NCBI RefSeq assembly: GCF_018131105.1
Contig: NZ_JAFCJI010000001.1
Coordinates: forward strand, 930,001 to 994,000
Reading direction: 5' to 3'
Length of the DNA stretch: 64,000 bases
DNA from: Bradyrhizobium manausense
Lineage (GTDB): Bacteria > Pseudomonadota > Alphaproteobacteria > Rhizobiales > Xanthobacteraceae
Shown: positions 1 through 8,977 of the stretch, in pieces
Layout of the letters: every line of letters starts with the position of its first letter
How positions within the stretch are numbered: the stretch's first letter is position 1
Notes under the pieces: model-generated
What the model was told of the DNA's origin: nothing
The model's input: only the letters and a program-made list of their open reading frames with translations
The model's database searches: none
Position numbers and translations under genes: made by a program

Positions 1-918
1 CTCGTTCAGGCGCGGCAGGCGGGCCGCCGGCTTGGCGTAGTTCGGATCGGTCTTCCAGGTCGGCTCGCCGATCACGTCGCAGATCTTCTCCCAGACCGGG
101 GCCTGGGTGATGAAGTAGATATAGGCGTTGGGATCGGTCTCGAAACCCTTGCACTTCAGGATGCGGCCGGGCTGGCCACCGCCGGAATCGTTGCCGGCGC
201 GCGGCACGGCATCGCCGAACGGAATGCCTTCGCCGAACTGGCTGTATTCCTTGAGCGGACCGTGGGCGAGGCGCTGCTGGTCGCGCAGCTTGACGCGGGC
301 GAGGTTGAGCACGCCGTCCTGCATCGCAGCCGTGACGCGCTGGCCCTTGCCGGAATGGGTGCGGTGATAGAGCGCGGTGACGATGCCGAGCGCCAGATGC
401 AGGCCGGTGCCGCTGTCGCCGATCTGTGCGCCGGTGACGAGCGGCAGACCGTCGCGGAAGCCGGTGGTGGAGGCGGCGCCGCCGGTGCACTGCGCGACGT
501 TCTCATAGACCTTGCAGTCTTCGTACGGTCCGGGGCCGAAGCCCTTGATCGATGCGACGATCATCTTCGGGTTGATCGCCTGGATCTTCTCCCAGGGGAA
601 GCCCATGCGGTCGAGCACGCCGGGGCCGAAGTTTTCGACCAGCACGTCGCACTTCTTGATGAGCTCGGTGAGGACTTCCTTGCCCTTGGGGTTCTTGGTG
701 TCGAGCGTGATCGAACGCTTGTTGTGGTTGAGCATGGTGAAGTACAGGCTGTCCACGTTCGGGATGTCCTGCAGCTGGCCGCGGGTGATGTCACCCACGC
801 CCGGGCGTTCAACCTTGATCACGTCGGCGCCGAACCAGGCGAGCAGCTGCGTGCAGGTCGGTCCCGATTGAACGTGGGTGAAGTCGAGAATGCGAACGCC
901 CTCGAGCGCTTTGGTCAT
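1..918 (-). CDS. frc: Formyl-CoA:oxalate CoA-transferase, partial (C-terminus beyond window)
   Basis: This class III CoA-transferase moves CoA from formyl-CoA to oxalate, giving oxalyl-CoA for the decarboxylase encoded just upstream. The visible 306 residues start at the ATG ending at 918. The family is usually about 425 residues, so roughly 120 are missing past the window edge. The N-terminus reads [20 protein letters not shown], typical of the family. Asp168 in GAQIGDSG corresponds to the catalytic Asp169 of Oxalobacter Frc, and the glycine-rich loop appears as NDSGGGQPG. The gap to the oxc stop is 61 nt on the same strand, so it is likely the third gene of a gntR-oxc-frc operon. The identity is secure from the sequence and its neighbour. 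Confidence 0.93.
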   Translation of the reverse strand, partial: MTKALEGVRILDFTHVQSGPTCTQLLAWFGADVIKVERPGVGDITRGQLQDIPNVDSLYFTMLNHNKRSITLDTKNPKGKEVLTELIKKCDVLVENFGPGVLDRMGFPWEKIQAINPKMIVASIKGFGPGPYEDCKVYENVAQCTGGAASTTGFRDGLPLVTGAQIGDSGTGLHLALGIVTALYHRTHSGKGQRVTAAMQDGVLNLARVKLRDQQRLAHGPLKEYSQFGEGIPFGDAVPRAGNDSGGGQPGRILKCKGFETDPNAYIYFITQAPVWEKICDVIGEPTWKTDPNYAKPAARLPRLNE

Positions 919-979
919 GATGTTGCTCCGTACTCTGTCTGCCCCTGCGAACCACAGGGAATAAAGGGTTGAGGGGGAC

Positions 980-2713
980 TTACTTCTTCTTCTGCAGAAC
1001 ACTCTGCGGATTGAGGTTGCCGATGCGGCCGCTCTCGGAACCGGCAGCCGGATCGATCACCGCGTTGATGAGCGTCGGCTTGCCCGAGGCCATCGCCTCG
1101 TTGACGGCGCGCTTGAGCTCGTCGGGCGAGGTGGCATTCACGCCGACGCCGCCGAAGGCTTCCATCATCTTGTCGTAACGCGCGCCCTTGACGAACACGG
1201 TCGTCGCCGGATCGGCGTTGACGCTGTTGACGTCGGTGCCGCGATAGATGCCGTCATTGTTGAAGATGACGACGCAGATCGGCAGGTTGTAGCGGCAGAT
1301 GGTCTCGACCTCCATGCCGGAGAAGCCGAAGGCCGAGTCGCCTTCAACCGCGAGCACGGGGTGGCCGGTTTCGAGCGCAGCCGCGATCGCCTGGCCCATG
1401 CCGATGCCCATCACGCCCCAGGTGCCGACGTCGAGACGCTTGCGCGGACGGTACATGTCGATGACGCCGCGGGCGAGGTCGAGCGTGTTGGCGCCTTCGT
1501 TGACGAGGATCGCCTCGGGATGATCCTTGATCACGTTCTTCAGCACGCCGAGCGCGCCGTGATAATCCATCGGCGACTTGTTGTTCATGAGCTTCGGCGC
1601 CATCTTGGCGACGTTCTCGTCGCGCTTGGTCACGATGGCCTTGGTCCATTCGGCGGGCGGGGCGGTCCAGCCCGAAGCGATCGCCTGATTGAAGGCGGCA
1701 ACGACCGAGCCGATATCGCCGACGACGGGCGCGACGATCTCGACGTTGGAGTCCATCTCACGCGGTTCGATGTCGACCTGGATGAACTTCTTGGGGGTCT
1801 CGCCCCAGTTCTTGCCCTTGCCGTGCGAGAGCAGCCAGTTCAATCGCGCGCCGATCAGCATGACGACGTCGGAGTCCTTCAGCACGGTCGAACGGGCCGC
1901 GCCTGCGCACTGCGGATGCGTGTCGGCGAGGAGGCCCTTGGCCATGCTCATCGGCAGGAAGGGCACGCCGCTCTTCTCGACAAAAGTCTTGATCTCCTCG
2001 TCGGCCTGCGCGTAGGCGGCGCCCTTGCCGAGGATGATCAACGGACGCTTGGCGCTCTTCAGCACGTCGAGTGCGCGCTTGATCGAAGCGGGCGAGGGGA
2101 TCTGCGCCGGCGCAGCATCGATCACCTTGACCAGCGACTTCTGGCCGGCATCGGCGTTCATCACCTGACCGAACAGTTTCGCCGGCAAGTCGAGATAGAC
2201 GCCGCCCGGACGGCCCGAGACCGCGGCGCGGATGGCGCGGGCGAGACCGATGCCGATGTCCTGGGCGTGCAGCACGCGATAGGCCGCCTTGCACAGCGGC
2301 TTTGCGATCGCGAGCTGGTCCATCTCTTCGTAGTCGCCCTGCTGGAGGTCGACGATCTCGCGCTCGGAGGAGCCCGAGATCAGGATCATCGGGTAGCAGT
2401 TGGTGGTGGCGTGCGCGAGCGCGGTGAGACCGTTGAGGAAGCCTGGCGCGGAGACGGTGAGGCAGATGCCGGGCTTCTTGGTGAGGTAGCCGGCAATGCC
2501 TGCGGCGTAACCGGCGTTCTGCTCGTGGCGGAACGAGATCATGCGAATGCCGGCGGCCTGCGCCATGCGGCCCAAATCCGTGATCGGGATGCCCGGCACA
2601 TTATAGATGGTGTTGATGCCGTTCAGCTTGAGCGCGTCGATGACGAGATGGAAGCCATCCGTCAGTTCCTGCTCGGTGCCCGGTGCTTCGGACTTGGTCG
2701 CGGTGTTCAGCAT
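980..2713 (-). CDS. oxc: Oxalyl-CoA decarboxylase
   Basis: A ThDP-dependent enzyme converting oxalyl-CoA to formyl-CoA and CO2 in the cytoplasm. The protein is 577 residues, close to the family's usual 565-585. The ATG ending at 2713 was chosen because GGGAGA lies about 7 nt upstream and the product then starts [12 protein letters not shown]; an in-frame extension to 2824 has no support. The N-terminal ThDP domain keeps the catalytic glutamate (Glu64 in SFRHEQNAG). The C-terminal ThDP/Mg motif is [13 protein letters not shown] ending in NN. The C-terminal tail [16 protein letters not shown] is typical of Oxc. It sits between the GntR regulator and frc on the same strand with 61-nt gaps on both sides, which implies co-transcription. 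Confidence 0.96.
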   Translation of the reverse strand: MLNTATKSEAPGTEQELTDGFHLVIDALKLNGINTIYNVPGIPITDLGRMAQAAGIRMISFRHEQNAGYAAGIAGYLTKKPGICLTVSAPGFLNGLTALAHATTNCYPMILISGSSEREIVDLQQGDYEEMDQLAIAKPLCKAAYRVLHAQDIGIGLARAIRAAVSGRPGGVYLDLPAKLFGQVMNADAGQKSLVKVIDAAPAQIPSPASIKRALDVLKSAKRPLIILGKGAAYAQADEEIKTFVEKSGVPFLPMSMAKGLLADTHPQCAGAARSTVLKDSDVVMLIGARLNWLLSHGKGKNWGETPKKFIQVDIEPREMDSNVEIVAPVVGDIGSVVAAFNQAIASGWTAPPAEWTKAIVTKRDENVAKMAPKLMNNKSPMDYHGALGVLKNVIKDHPEAILVNEGANTLDLARGVIDMYRPRKRLDVGTWGVMGIGMGQAIAAALETGHPVLAVEGDSAFGFSGMEVETICRYNLPICVVIFNNDGIYRGTDVNSVNADPATTVFVKGARYDKMMEAFGGVGVNATSPDELKRAVNEAMASGKPTLINAVIDPAAGSESGRIGNLNPQSVLQKKK

Positions 2714-2774
2714 GGGCCTTATCTCCCTGGTCTCAAGTAGTGGGGCGAGTTTCTCGCCCTTCTGGTGAACGTTG

Positions 2775-3506
2775 CTAGGTGAACAGTTCTTGACCATGCG
2801 CTTCGACGTAGGCGGCAAGGCCAAGGGTGTGGTCGCGGGCGCGCTTCTCGGCGAGCTCGGTGTCGCGGGCTTCCAGCGCCTCGATCATGGCGAGATGCTC
2901 GGGCAGTGAGGTCGCGGTGCGGTCCTTGCGGCCGATCGTCAGTTGCCGGTAGCCGCGCACGTGCAGCAAGAGGTCGTTGGTGAGGTCGACCAGCACGGGG
3001 GATTCCGACAGCGAGATCAGCGCCTGGTGGAAAGCGATGTTGGCGCGCGAATATTCCTCGACGTGATCCTCGGGCAGGCGGTCCTTGCCGAAGTCCTTGA
3101 AGAAGTCGCGCAGCGCCGAGATGTCCTTCTTGCGCGCGGTGTTGGTGATGAGGCGGGCCGCCATGCTCTCCAGCGCCGCCCAGGCGCGGATCATGTCGAC
3201 GATCTCGCTCTTGGTCCTGCGCACCACCATGATGCCGCGACGCGGCACAGTCTTCACGAAACCGTCCTGCTCGAGCATCGCAATGGCTTCGCGGATCGGC
3301 GTGCGGCTGACACCCAGACGTTCGGACAACGCGCGCTCGTCCAGCATGACCGGCTCGGGCGTCGAATAGATGTCCATCCTGAGGATGGCTTCCTTCAAGG
3401 CGTCGTACGCCTTGTTCTTGAAGCTGCTCTCCGGGGCAATACGAACGATTGCGATGTCTGCCTCGGCCATGTTCGGCAACGCCTTGGTTGATTTCCGCAG
3501 TGACAC
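2775..3506 (-). CDS. GntR-family (FadR/FCD) regulator of the oxalate genes
   Basis: A 243-residue regulator with an N-terminal winged helix ([18 protein letters not shown]) and a C-terminal all-helical FCD ligand domain with the usual His/Asp metal ligands (for example [16 protein letters not shown] and [10 protein letters not shown]). The GTG ending at 3506 is preferred because GGAGGAG lies 7 nt upstream; a longer form from the ATG ending at 3575 would run into a palindromic operator. It is the first gene of the gntR-oxc-frc unit and diverges from the acyl-CoA synthetase at 3815. Two matching palindromes in the shared intergenic space suggest it controls itself, oxc-frc and the synthetase. 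The ligand is presumably oxalate, oxalyl-CoA or a related acid (inference). Confidence 0.88.
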   Translation of the reverse strand: MSLRKSTKALPNMAEADIAIVRIAPESSFKNKAYDALKEAILRMDIYSTPEPVMLDERALSERLGVSRTPIREAIAMLEQDGFVKTVPRRGIMVVRRTKSEIVDMIRAWAALESMAARLITNTARKKDISALRDFFKDFGKDRLPEDHVEEYSRANIAFHQALISLSESPVLVDLTNDLLLHVRGYRQLTIGRKDRTATSLPEHLAMIEALEARDTELAEKRARDHTLGLAAYVEAHGQELFT

Positions 3507-3562
3507 GACGATTCTCCTCCAGTGGGAGTCGTCTTTTACAGGATTATTTACCGGAAAGTTTT

Positions 3563-3588
3563 TGGCATACCACATGCCAGAATGTCAA
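3563..3588 (-). promoter_or_regulatory. Candidate GntR operator 1 with -35 element of the gntR-oxc-frc promoter
   Basis: TGGCAT-ACCAC-ATGCCA (3563-3579) is a perfect 6-bp inverted repeat with a 5-nt spacer. On the minus strand TTGACA lies at 3588-3583, just upstream of it. A convincing -10 box is not clear, although TAAATAAT occurs nearer the gene. The location fits an operator blocking the minus-strand promoter. Confidence 0.7.
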
Positions 3589-3627
3589 GCTGGCTATTTT
3601 TTGCGGCGTTCTAGGTGGTGCTTCGAC

Positions 3628-3660
3628 TTGACAAGTTGGCTTCTGGCATACCAAATGCCA
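3628..3660 (+). promoter_or_regulatory. Candidate GntR operator 2 overlapping the acyl-CoA synthetase promoter
   Basis: TGGCAT-ACCAA-ATGCCA (3644-3660) is a second copy of the 17-bp palindrome, with 81 bp between equivalent positions. A consensus TTGACA (3628-3633) precedes it at a distance that places the palindrome over the -10 region. Fifteen of the 17 positions up to the spacer edge are shared with copy 1, and both arms are identical. Confidence 0.72.
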
Positions 3661-3814
3661 TCGCTAGCCATTTTTGATCCAAGCTGGCGGAGTAATCAAG
3701 GCATTTCGCCGCTTCGTTCCGCTAGATGGAACAGAGTGCGGCGATGGCAAGTGTCACGGCAGCCGCATCACGCGCGCTTCGCAAAGCAAGAACTGAAGGT
3801 CAAGGGAGAAGCCT

Positions 3815-5944
3815 ATGTCCAATTCCAAAGACGTCGTCCGCAAGGTCCTTGACCAGGTCAAGGTCGACAACCGCACCAGCCTGACCGCGCCCGAGGGCAA
3901 GGTAGTCTGCGACGCCTATGGCATTCCGGTGCCGAAAGAGGGCGTGGCGAAGTCGGCCGGCGAGGCCGGCAAGATGGCGTCGTCGATGGGCTTCCCGGTG
4001 GTGATGAAAATCGTCTCGCCGGACATTCTGCACAAGACCGAAGCCGGCGGCGTCATCGTCGGCGTCAAGACGGCGCAGGATGCCGAGAAGGCCTACGAGA
4101 CCATTCTCGGAAACGCGAAGAAGTACAAGGCCGATGCCAAGATCGAGGGCATCCAGGTGCAGCAGATGCTGGCCGGTGGCACCGAAGTCATCGTCGGTTC
4201 GATCACCGACGGCTCGTTCGGCAAGCTGGTGGCCTTCGGCCTCGGCGGCGTGCTGGTCGAAGTGCTGAAGGACATCACCTTCCGCCTTGCGCCCGCGACC
4301 AAGGAAGATGCGCTGTCGATGCTCGACGGCATCCAGGCACACGAAATTTTGAAGGGCGTTCGGGGCGGTGAACCGGTGAACCGTACCGCGCTGGCCGACG
4401 TCATCGTCAAGGTCTCGCAGCTCGTCACCGATTTCCCGGAGATCGTCGAGCTCGACCTCAACCCGGTGTTCGCCACCGCAAAGGACGCGATCGCTGCCGA
4501 CGTGCGCATCGTCGTCGACTTCGCCTACGTGCCGAAGCCGAAGCCGCGCCCGACCGAAGAGATCGTCGCGGCCATGAACCGCATCATGCAGCCGAAGGCG
4601 GTTGCCGTGGTCGGCGCCTCAGCCGAGGATGGCAAGATCGGCAACTCCGTGATGAAGAACCTCATCAACGGCGGCTACAAGGGAGAGATCTATCCGATCC
4701 ACCCCAAGGCGGCCGAAATCCTCGGCTATAAAGCCTACAAGAGCGTCAAGGACGTGCCTGGCGTGATCGACACCGCGGTGTTTGCGATTCCCGCGAAGTT
4801 CGTGGCGGCCGCGCTCACCGAATGCGGTGAGAAGAAGATCCCCGGCGCCGTGCTGATCCCGTCAGGCTTCGCTGAAGCCGGTGCGCCGGAGCTGCAGGCC
4901 GAGATCGTCGAAGTCGGCAAGAAGTACGACATCCGCCTGATGGGGCCGAACATCTACGGCTTCTATTATACGCCGGCGAATCTTTGCGCGACCTTCTGCA
5001 CGGCCTACGACGTGAAGGGCCACGCGGCGCTGTCGTCGCAGTCGGGTGGCATCGGCATGGCCATCATCGGCTTCTCGCGCTCGGCCAAGATGGGCGTCTC
5101 CGCGATCGTCGGCCTCGGCAACAAGTCCGATATCGACGAGGACGATCTGCTCGCCTTCTTCGAGCAGGATCCGAACACCAACCTGATCGCGCAGCACTGC
5201 GAAGATCTCAAGGACGGCCGCGCTTTTGCGGAAGCCGCCAAGCGCGTCTCCAAGAAGAAGCCGGTCGTCGTGCTGAAGGCCGGCCGCACCTCGGCTGGCG
5301 CGAAGGCTGCCTCGTCGCACACCGGCGCGCTCGCCGGTAACGACAAGATCTACGAGGATGTCCTGGCGCAGTCCGGCGTGATCCGCGCCCGCTCGCTTCG
5401 GCAGTTGCTCGAATTCGCCCGCGGCGTTCCGGTGCTGCCGACGCCGAAGGGCGAAAACGTGCTGATCATCACCGGTGCGGGCGGCTCGGGTGTGTTGCTG
5501 TCGGACTCCTGCGTCGACAACGGCCTGTCGCTGATGTCGATGCCGCCGGATCTCGATACGGCCTTCCGCAAGTTCATCCCGCCGTTCGGCGCGGCCGGAA
5601 ATCCTGTGGACATCACCGGCGGCGAGCCCCCGATCACCTACGTCAACACGGTGAAGCTCGGCCTGTCGGACGAGCGCATCCACTCGCTGATCCTGGGCTA
5701 CTGGCACACCATCGTCACGCCGCCGATGGTGTTCGCCCGCAACATGGTCGAGGTGAAGAAGGAGATGGAGGCCAAGGGCTTTGTGAAGCCGATCGTCGCC
5801 TCGCTCGCCGGCGACGTCGAAGTCGAGGAGGCCGCCGAATATCTCTACCAGAACGGTATCCCGGCCTATGCCTACTCGACCGAACTGCCGGTCGAGGTGC
5901 TCGGTGCCAAGTACAAGTGGGCCCGCGGCGCGGGCCTGCTCTGA
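3815..5944 (+). CDS. NDP-forming acyl-CoA synthetase, beta-alpha domain order; possible oxalyl-CoA synthetase
   Basis: A 709-residue single-chain acyl-CoA synthetase (NDP-forming) that would make an acyl-CoA from acid, CoA and ATP through a phosphohistidine. The ATP-grasp part comes first (about residues 15-230, with GFPVVMKIVSPDILHKTEAG and ELDLNPVFA). The CoA-binding Rossmann domain (VAVVGASAEDGKIGNSV) and succinyl-CoA-ligase-like domains follow. The phosphorylatable histidine is His502 in SSHTGALAG. Many fused homologues have the alpha half first, so the order here is the other one. The gene faces gntR-oxc-frc and shares a palindromic operator type with it, which suggests a substrate in oxalate metabolism such as oxalate, formate or glyoxylate-derived acids. 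Acetate cannot be excluded from sequence alone. Confidence 0.85.
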   Translation: MSNSKDVVRKVLDQVKVDNRTSLTAPEGKVVCDAYGIPVPKEGVAKSAGEAGKMASSMGFPVVMKIVSPDILHKTEAGGVIVGVKTAQDAEKAYETILGNAKKYKADAKIEGIQVQQMLAGGTEVIVGSITDGSFGKLVAFGLGGVLVEVLKDITFRLAPATKEDALSMLDGIQAHEILKGVRGGEPVNRTALADVIVKVSQLVTDFPEIVELDLNPVFATAKDAIAADVRIVVDFAYVPKPKPRPTEEIVAAMNRIMQPKAVAVVGASAEDGKIGNSVMKNLINGGYKGEIYPIHPKAAEILGYKAYKSVKDVPGVIDTAVFAIPAKFVAAALTECGEKKIPGAVLIPSGFAEAGAPELQAEIVEVGKKYDIRLMGPNIYGFYYTPANLCATFCTAYDVKGHAALSSQSGGIGMAIIGFSRSAKMGVSAIVGLGNKSDIDEDDLLAFFEQDPNTNLIAQHCEDLKDGRAFAEAAKRVSKKKPVVVLKAGRTSAGAKAASSHTGALAGNDKIYEDVLAQSGVIRARSLRQLLEFARGVPVLPTPKGENVLIITGAGGSGVLLSDSCVDNGLSLMSMPPDLDTAFRKFIPPFGAAGNPVDITGGEPPITYVNTVKLGLSDERIHSLILGYWHTIVTPPMVFARNMVEVKKEMEAKGFVKPIVASLAGDVEVEEAAEYLYQNGIPAYAYSTELPVEVLGAKYKWARGAGLL

Positions 5945-5955
5945 GACGAAGACTT

Positions 5956-5983
5956 CACCTCTCCCCGTCCGCGGGGAGAGGTG
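5956..5983. repeat. Palindromic CTCTCCCC/GGGGAGAG hairpin (copy A)
   Basis: CACCTCTCCCC, a loop of GTCCGC and GGGGAGAGGTG form a perfect 11-bp stem between the synthetase stop and the IclR start. There is no T-tract. A near-identical core with loop GTTCGC occurs at 35371-35396, and a related stem at 55107-55130, so this is a dispersed element that may also act as a terminator or mRNA stabiliser. Confidence 0.7.
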
Positions 5984-6000
5984 ATAACTGTCAGGTCGCG

Positions 6001-6840
6001 ATGAGCAAGAACGTGATCCGGCGCAAATCCATCGAGCCACGATCGGCATCAGAGGCTGACCGCGACGGCGGCGTGCAGTCGGTCGACCGTGCGCTGTCGA
6101 TCCTCGAGACGCTGGCGGAGGACGACGAAGGCTATCGCCTCAGCGATCTCGCGGTCCGCACGGGGCTCTCAGCCTCGACCGTGCACCGCCTGCTGGCGAC
6201 ACTGGAAAGCCGGCGCTTCGTGCAGTTCGATCGCGCCGAGTCGAAATGGCATGTCGGCGTCCGCAGCTTCACGGTCGGCGCCAGCTTTGCGCGGAGGCGC
6301 AATTTTAGCGCGCAGGCAATTCCTTATTTGCGCAAGCTGCGCGATCTCACCCGCGAGACCGCCAATCTGGCGGTCGTCGACGATGAATTCATCATCGTTC
6401 TGACCCGCATGGAGAGCCGCGAGATCATGCGCTCGCTGACCAAGGTCGGCGGCCGCGTGGCGATGGTGACCTCAGGCGTCGGCAAGGCCGTGCTCGCGAC
6501 TTATTCCGACGAGGACGTCGGTGCCGTCATCCGCCATCACGGTATGCCAAGGCTTACGGAAAAATCCATCGTGCGGCCGGGCGACCTGTTCAAGGAGCTC
6601 GCGACGGTCCGCAAACAAGGTTTTGCGATCGACGACGAGGAGGCACAGATGGGCCTGCGCTGTGTCGCCGCTGTGGTCTACAACGCGCTCGCCGAGCCGC
6701 TCGCCGCGATCTCGGTATCAGGCATGACCAGCCGCATCACCGATGAGCGGCTCCCCGAGGTCGGCCGTATGGTGCGCGAGGTGGCGGCGGAACTTACAGC
6801 GGCGCTCGGCGGCGTGACGCCGGCGGTGAAACAGGATTGA
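6001..6840 (+). CDS. IclR-family transcriptional regulator
   Basis: A 279-residue protein with an N-terminal winged helix (about residues 22-85: SVDRALSILETLAE then GLSASTVHRLLATLE) and a C-terminal IclR effector domain (about 100-270, including TSGVGKAVLATYSDEDV and DDEEAQMGLRCVAAVV). The ATG at 6001 gives the usual family length; the frame is open further upstream but that part reads through the hairpin and is not protein-like. It follows the acyl-CoA synthetase by 56 nt on the same strand, with a hairpin between. IclR members often govern glyoxylate or allantoin genes, so control of gcl-hyi-glxR, adenine deaminase or the synthetase is plausible but not shown. Confidence 0.88.
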   Translation: MSKNVIRRKSIEPRSASEADRDGGVQSVDRALSILETLAEDDEGYRLSDLAVRTGLSASTVHRLLATLESRRFVQFDRAESKWHVGVRSFTVGASFARRRNFSAQAIPYLRKLRDLTRETANLAVVDDEFIIVLTRMESREIMRSLTKVGGRVAMVTSGVGKAVLATYSDEDVGAVIRHHGMPRLTEKSIVRPGDLFKELATVRKQGFAIDDEEAQMGLRCVAAVVYNALAEPLAAISVSGMTSRITDERLPEVGRMVREVAAELTAALGGVTPAVKQD

Positions 6841-7021
6841 GGAAGCGGCTTGGGTCAAACCCGCCACCGCCGAGAGACGGAACTCGTGCAGATCTACAGG
6901 GTCGGGGATAGCGGGCGGCCCACCGCCTAGGGCTTAAGCACGCGTGCTGCTATATTTGAGCTTGCCCGCTTTGGCGCGGAGCGTAACCATCGTTGGGTCG
7001 TAACACCACGCGAGGGCTCTG

Positions 7022-8824
7022 ATGACCAGACTCACCCGCTTTGCCGTCGCGCCGTTGCATACGATGACACGACGCCTTGCCGACGTCGCCTCGGCGCGCG
7101 CCGCGCCGGACCTCGTCATAACGGGTGCGAGGGTGCTCTCAACCTATTCGGAGCGGATTCATCCGGGACGGGAGGTCTGGATCACCAGCGGCCGTATCGC
7201 GGCGGTGAAGCCATCAGGCGCGGCAAAGAAGACTTGGAGCGACGTCGCAGTTTACGACGCCGCCGGCGGCATCATCGCGCCGGGGCTGGTCGATCCGCAC
7301 ATCCACATCGAATCCTCGATGGTGACGGCCTGCGCCTATGCCGAGGCCGCGTTGCTGAACGGCACTACCACGATCTTCTGCGACAGCCACGAGATCGGCA
7401 ATGTCATGGACGTCGCCGGCGTCGAAGCCATGCTGGAGGATGCGCGCGAGGCGCCGCTCTCGATCTTCTTGACGGTGCCGAGCACTGTGCCAGCGACCTC
7501 GGCGGAACTGGAGACGGCCGGTGGCGACCTCACGCCCGACAAGATCGCCGGTCTATTCGACCGCTGGCCTGAAGCCGTCGCGCTCGGCGAGAAGATGGAT
7601 TTCGTGCCTGTGACCATGGGTGACGAGCGCAGCCACGCGATCCTGGCGGCGGCCTTGAAGCGAGGGCGGCCGGTGTCCGGCCATATCTACGGCCGCGAAT
7701 TCGTCGCGGCGTATGCAGCGAGTGGCGTCACCGACACCCATGAGGCGATCGACCGCGACATCGCCGACGATTTGCTCGACGCCGGCGTCTGGCTCTTCCT
7801 GCGCGGCGGGCCTCCGACAACGCCCTGGCATTCGCTGCCGCAGGCGATCCGGACGATCACCGAGCTCGGTGCCTCGCACAAGCGCACTGCCGTGTGCACC
7901 GACGATCGCGATGCCGATGATCTCCTGCTGTTCGGCCTCGACTGGGTGGTGCGCGAGGCCATGAAGACGGGGATGTCGCCTGAGCAGGCCTGGTCGATGG
8001 GCTCGTTACATGGCGCCACGCGCTTCAACATGGAGGGCGATATCGGCGGGCTTGGCGGCGGCCGCCGAGCCGATATCGTGCTGATGGACGACAATCTCGA
8101 GCCGCAGTCGACCTGGTATGGCGGTGAGCTCGTCGTTGAGAACCGCAAGATCACGCCGCGCCTCGATCAGGCGCTGTCGCAGCGGTATCAATATCCCAAG
8201 TCAGCCTATGTCACCGTCAAGCTGCCGGAGAAGCTCAAGCTGACGCCGGAACTCCCGACGAAGGTCTGTACGGTCAACGCGATCAAGACCGCGCTGCCCG
8301 GCATCACGCTGATCCATGAGAAGGTCGTGATCGAGCCAGCCAAGGATTGGCCGTCGCTGTTCGCGCGCTATGGCCTGTGCTTCGTTACTGTCGTGGAGCG
8401 CCATGGCAAGTCTGCCGGCAACGTCGCCTATGGTCTGTTGAAGGATTTCGGCCTGAAGCGGGGTGCGGTCGCCTCCAGCGTCGGCCACGACAGCCACAAC
8501 ATCATCGTCGCCGGCACCAACGAGCCAGACATGCAGGTGGCGATATCGGCGATCAAGGAGCAGCAGGGCGGTGTCTGCGTCGTCGTCGACGGCAAGGTGA
8601 GGGCGCTGGTCCCGCTACCGATTGCGGGGCTCTTGTCGGACAAGCGCGTCACGGAAGTGGCCGAAGAAGTTAAGGTACTGAAGAAGGAATGGACGGAGGT
8701 CGGCTGCACCATCCCCTACATGGGCTTCAATTTGATTCCTCTATCGGTCATTCCGGAAATTCGCATCACCGACAAGGGCCTCGTGCTGGTGCCGCAGATG
8801 GTGCTGGCACCGCTGTTCGAGTGA
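7022..8824 (+). CDS. ade: Adenine deaminase
   Basis: An amidohydrolase of 600 residues, the usual size for AdeC-type adenine deaminase, converting adenine to hypoxanthine and ammonia. The metal site motif is HIHIESS with His93 and His95. Further expected elements are [32 protein letters not shown] and [11 protein letters not shown]. The C-terminal domain ([20 protein letters not shown]) is also typical. The ATG at 7022 has GAGGG 5 nt upstream; a second in-frame ATG lies at 7064. It stands between the IclR gene and gcl with clear gaps on both sides (181 and 153 nt), so it may be its own unit. Purine breakdown can feed glyoxylate, which would fit the neighbours. Confidence 0.92.
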   Translation: MTRLTRFAVAPLHTMTRRLADVASARAAPDLVITGARVLSTYSERIHPGREVWITSGRIAAVKPSGAAKKTWSDVAVYDAAGGIIAPGLVDPHIHIESSMVTACAYAEAALLNGTTTIFCDSHEIGNVMDVAGVEAMLEDAREAPLSIFLTVPSTVPATSAELETAGGDLTPDKIAGLFDRWPEAVALGEKMDFVPVTMGDERSHAILAAALKRGRPVSGHIYGREFVAAYAASGVTDTHEAIDRDIADDLLDAGVWLFLRGGPPTTPWHSLPQAIRTITELGASHKRTAVCTDDRDADDLLLFGLDWVVREAMKTGMSPEQAWSMGSLHGATRFNMEGDIGGLGGGRRADIVLMDDNLEPQSTWYGGELVVENRKITPRLDQALSQRYQYPKSAYVTVKLPEKLKLTPELPTKVCTVNAIKTALPGITLIHEKVVIEPAKDWPSLFARYGLCFVTVVERHGKSAGNVAYGLLKDFGLKRGAVASSVGHDSHNIIVAGTNEPDMQVAISAIKEQQGGVCVVVDGKVRALVPLPIAGLLSDKRVTEVAEEVKVLKKEWTEVGCTIPYMGFNLIPLSVIPEIRITDKGLVLVPQMVLAPLFE

Positions 8825-8871
8825 GCAGCTTTCACGTATTTTTCGGTCTAACTGCTTGAGACTGCCGCGAC

Positions 8872-8908
8872 TTTTCCACGGCTGCCGCATCGTGGAAAAT
8901 AAAATCCA
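8872..8908. promoter_or_regulatory. Inverted repeat upstream of gcl, possible IclR-type operator
   Basis: TTTTCCACG (8872-8880) and CGTGGAAAA (8891-8899) are perfect 9-bp arms separated by 10 nt, 79-106 nt before the gcl start. The right arm also begins TGGA-AAATAAAA-TCCA (8893-8908), which resembles the TGGAAAT/ATTTCCA half-sites known for IclR proteins. An IclR gene lies 2 kb upstream. The assignment to that protein is inference. Confidence 0.45.
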
Positions 8909-8977
8909 TTTCGTTGAGATCGCAGCCTGCGCACCCGATGATCTCGCTCGCTGATTTAAAACAAAGCGAGGTCCGAT

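Noticed and set aside
6841..7021. Possible purine riboswitch or small RNA before adenine deaminase
   Set aside because: I found no conserved purine-aptamer loops or other RNA motif; only a short GCACGCGTGC palindrome stands out, which is too little to support a feature.
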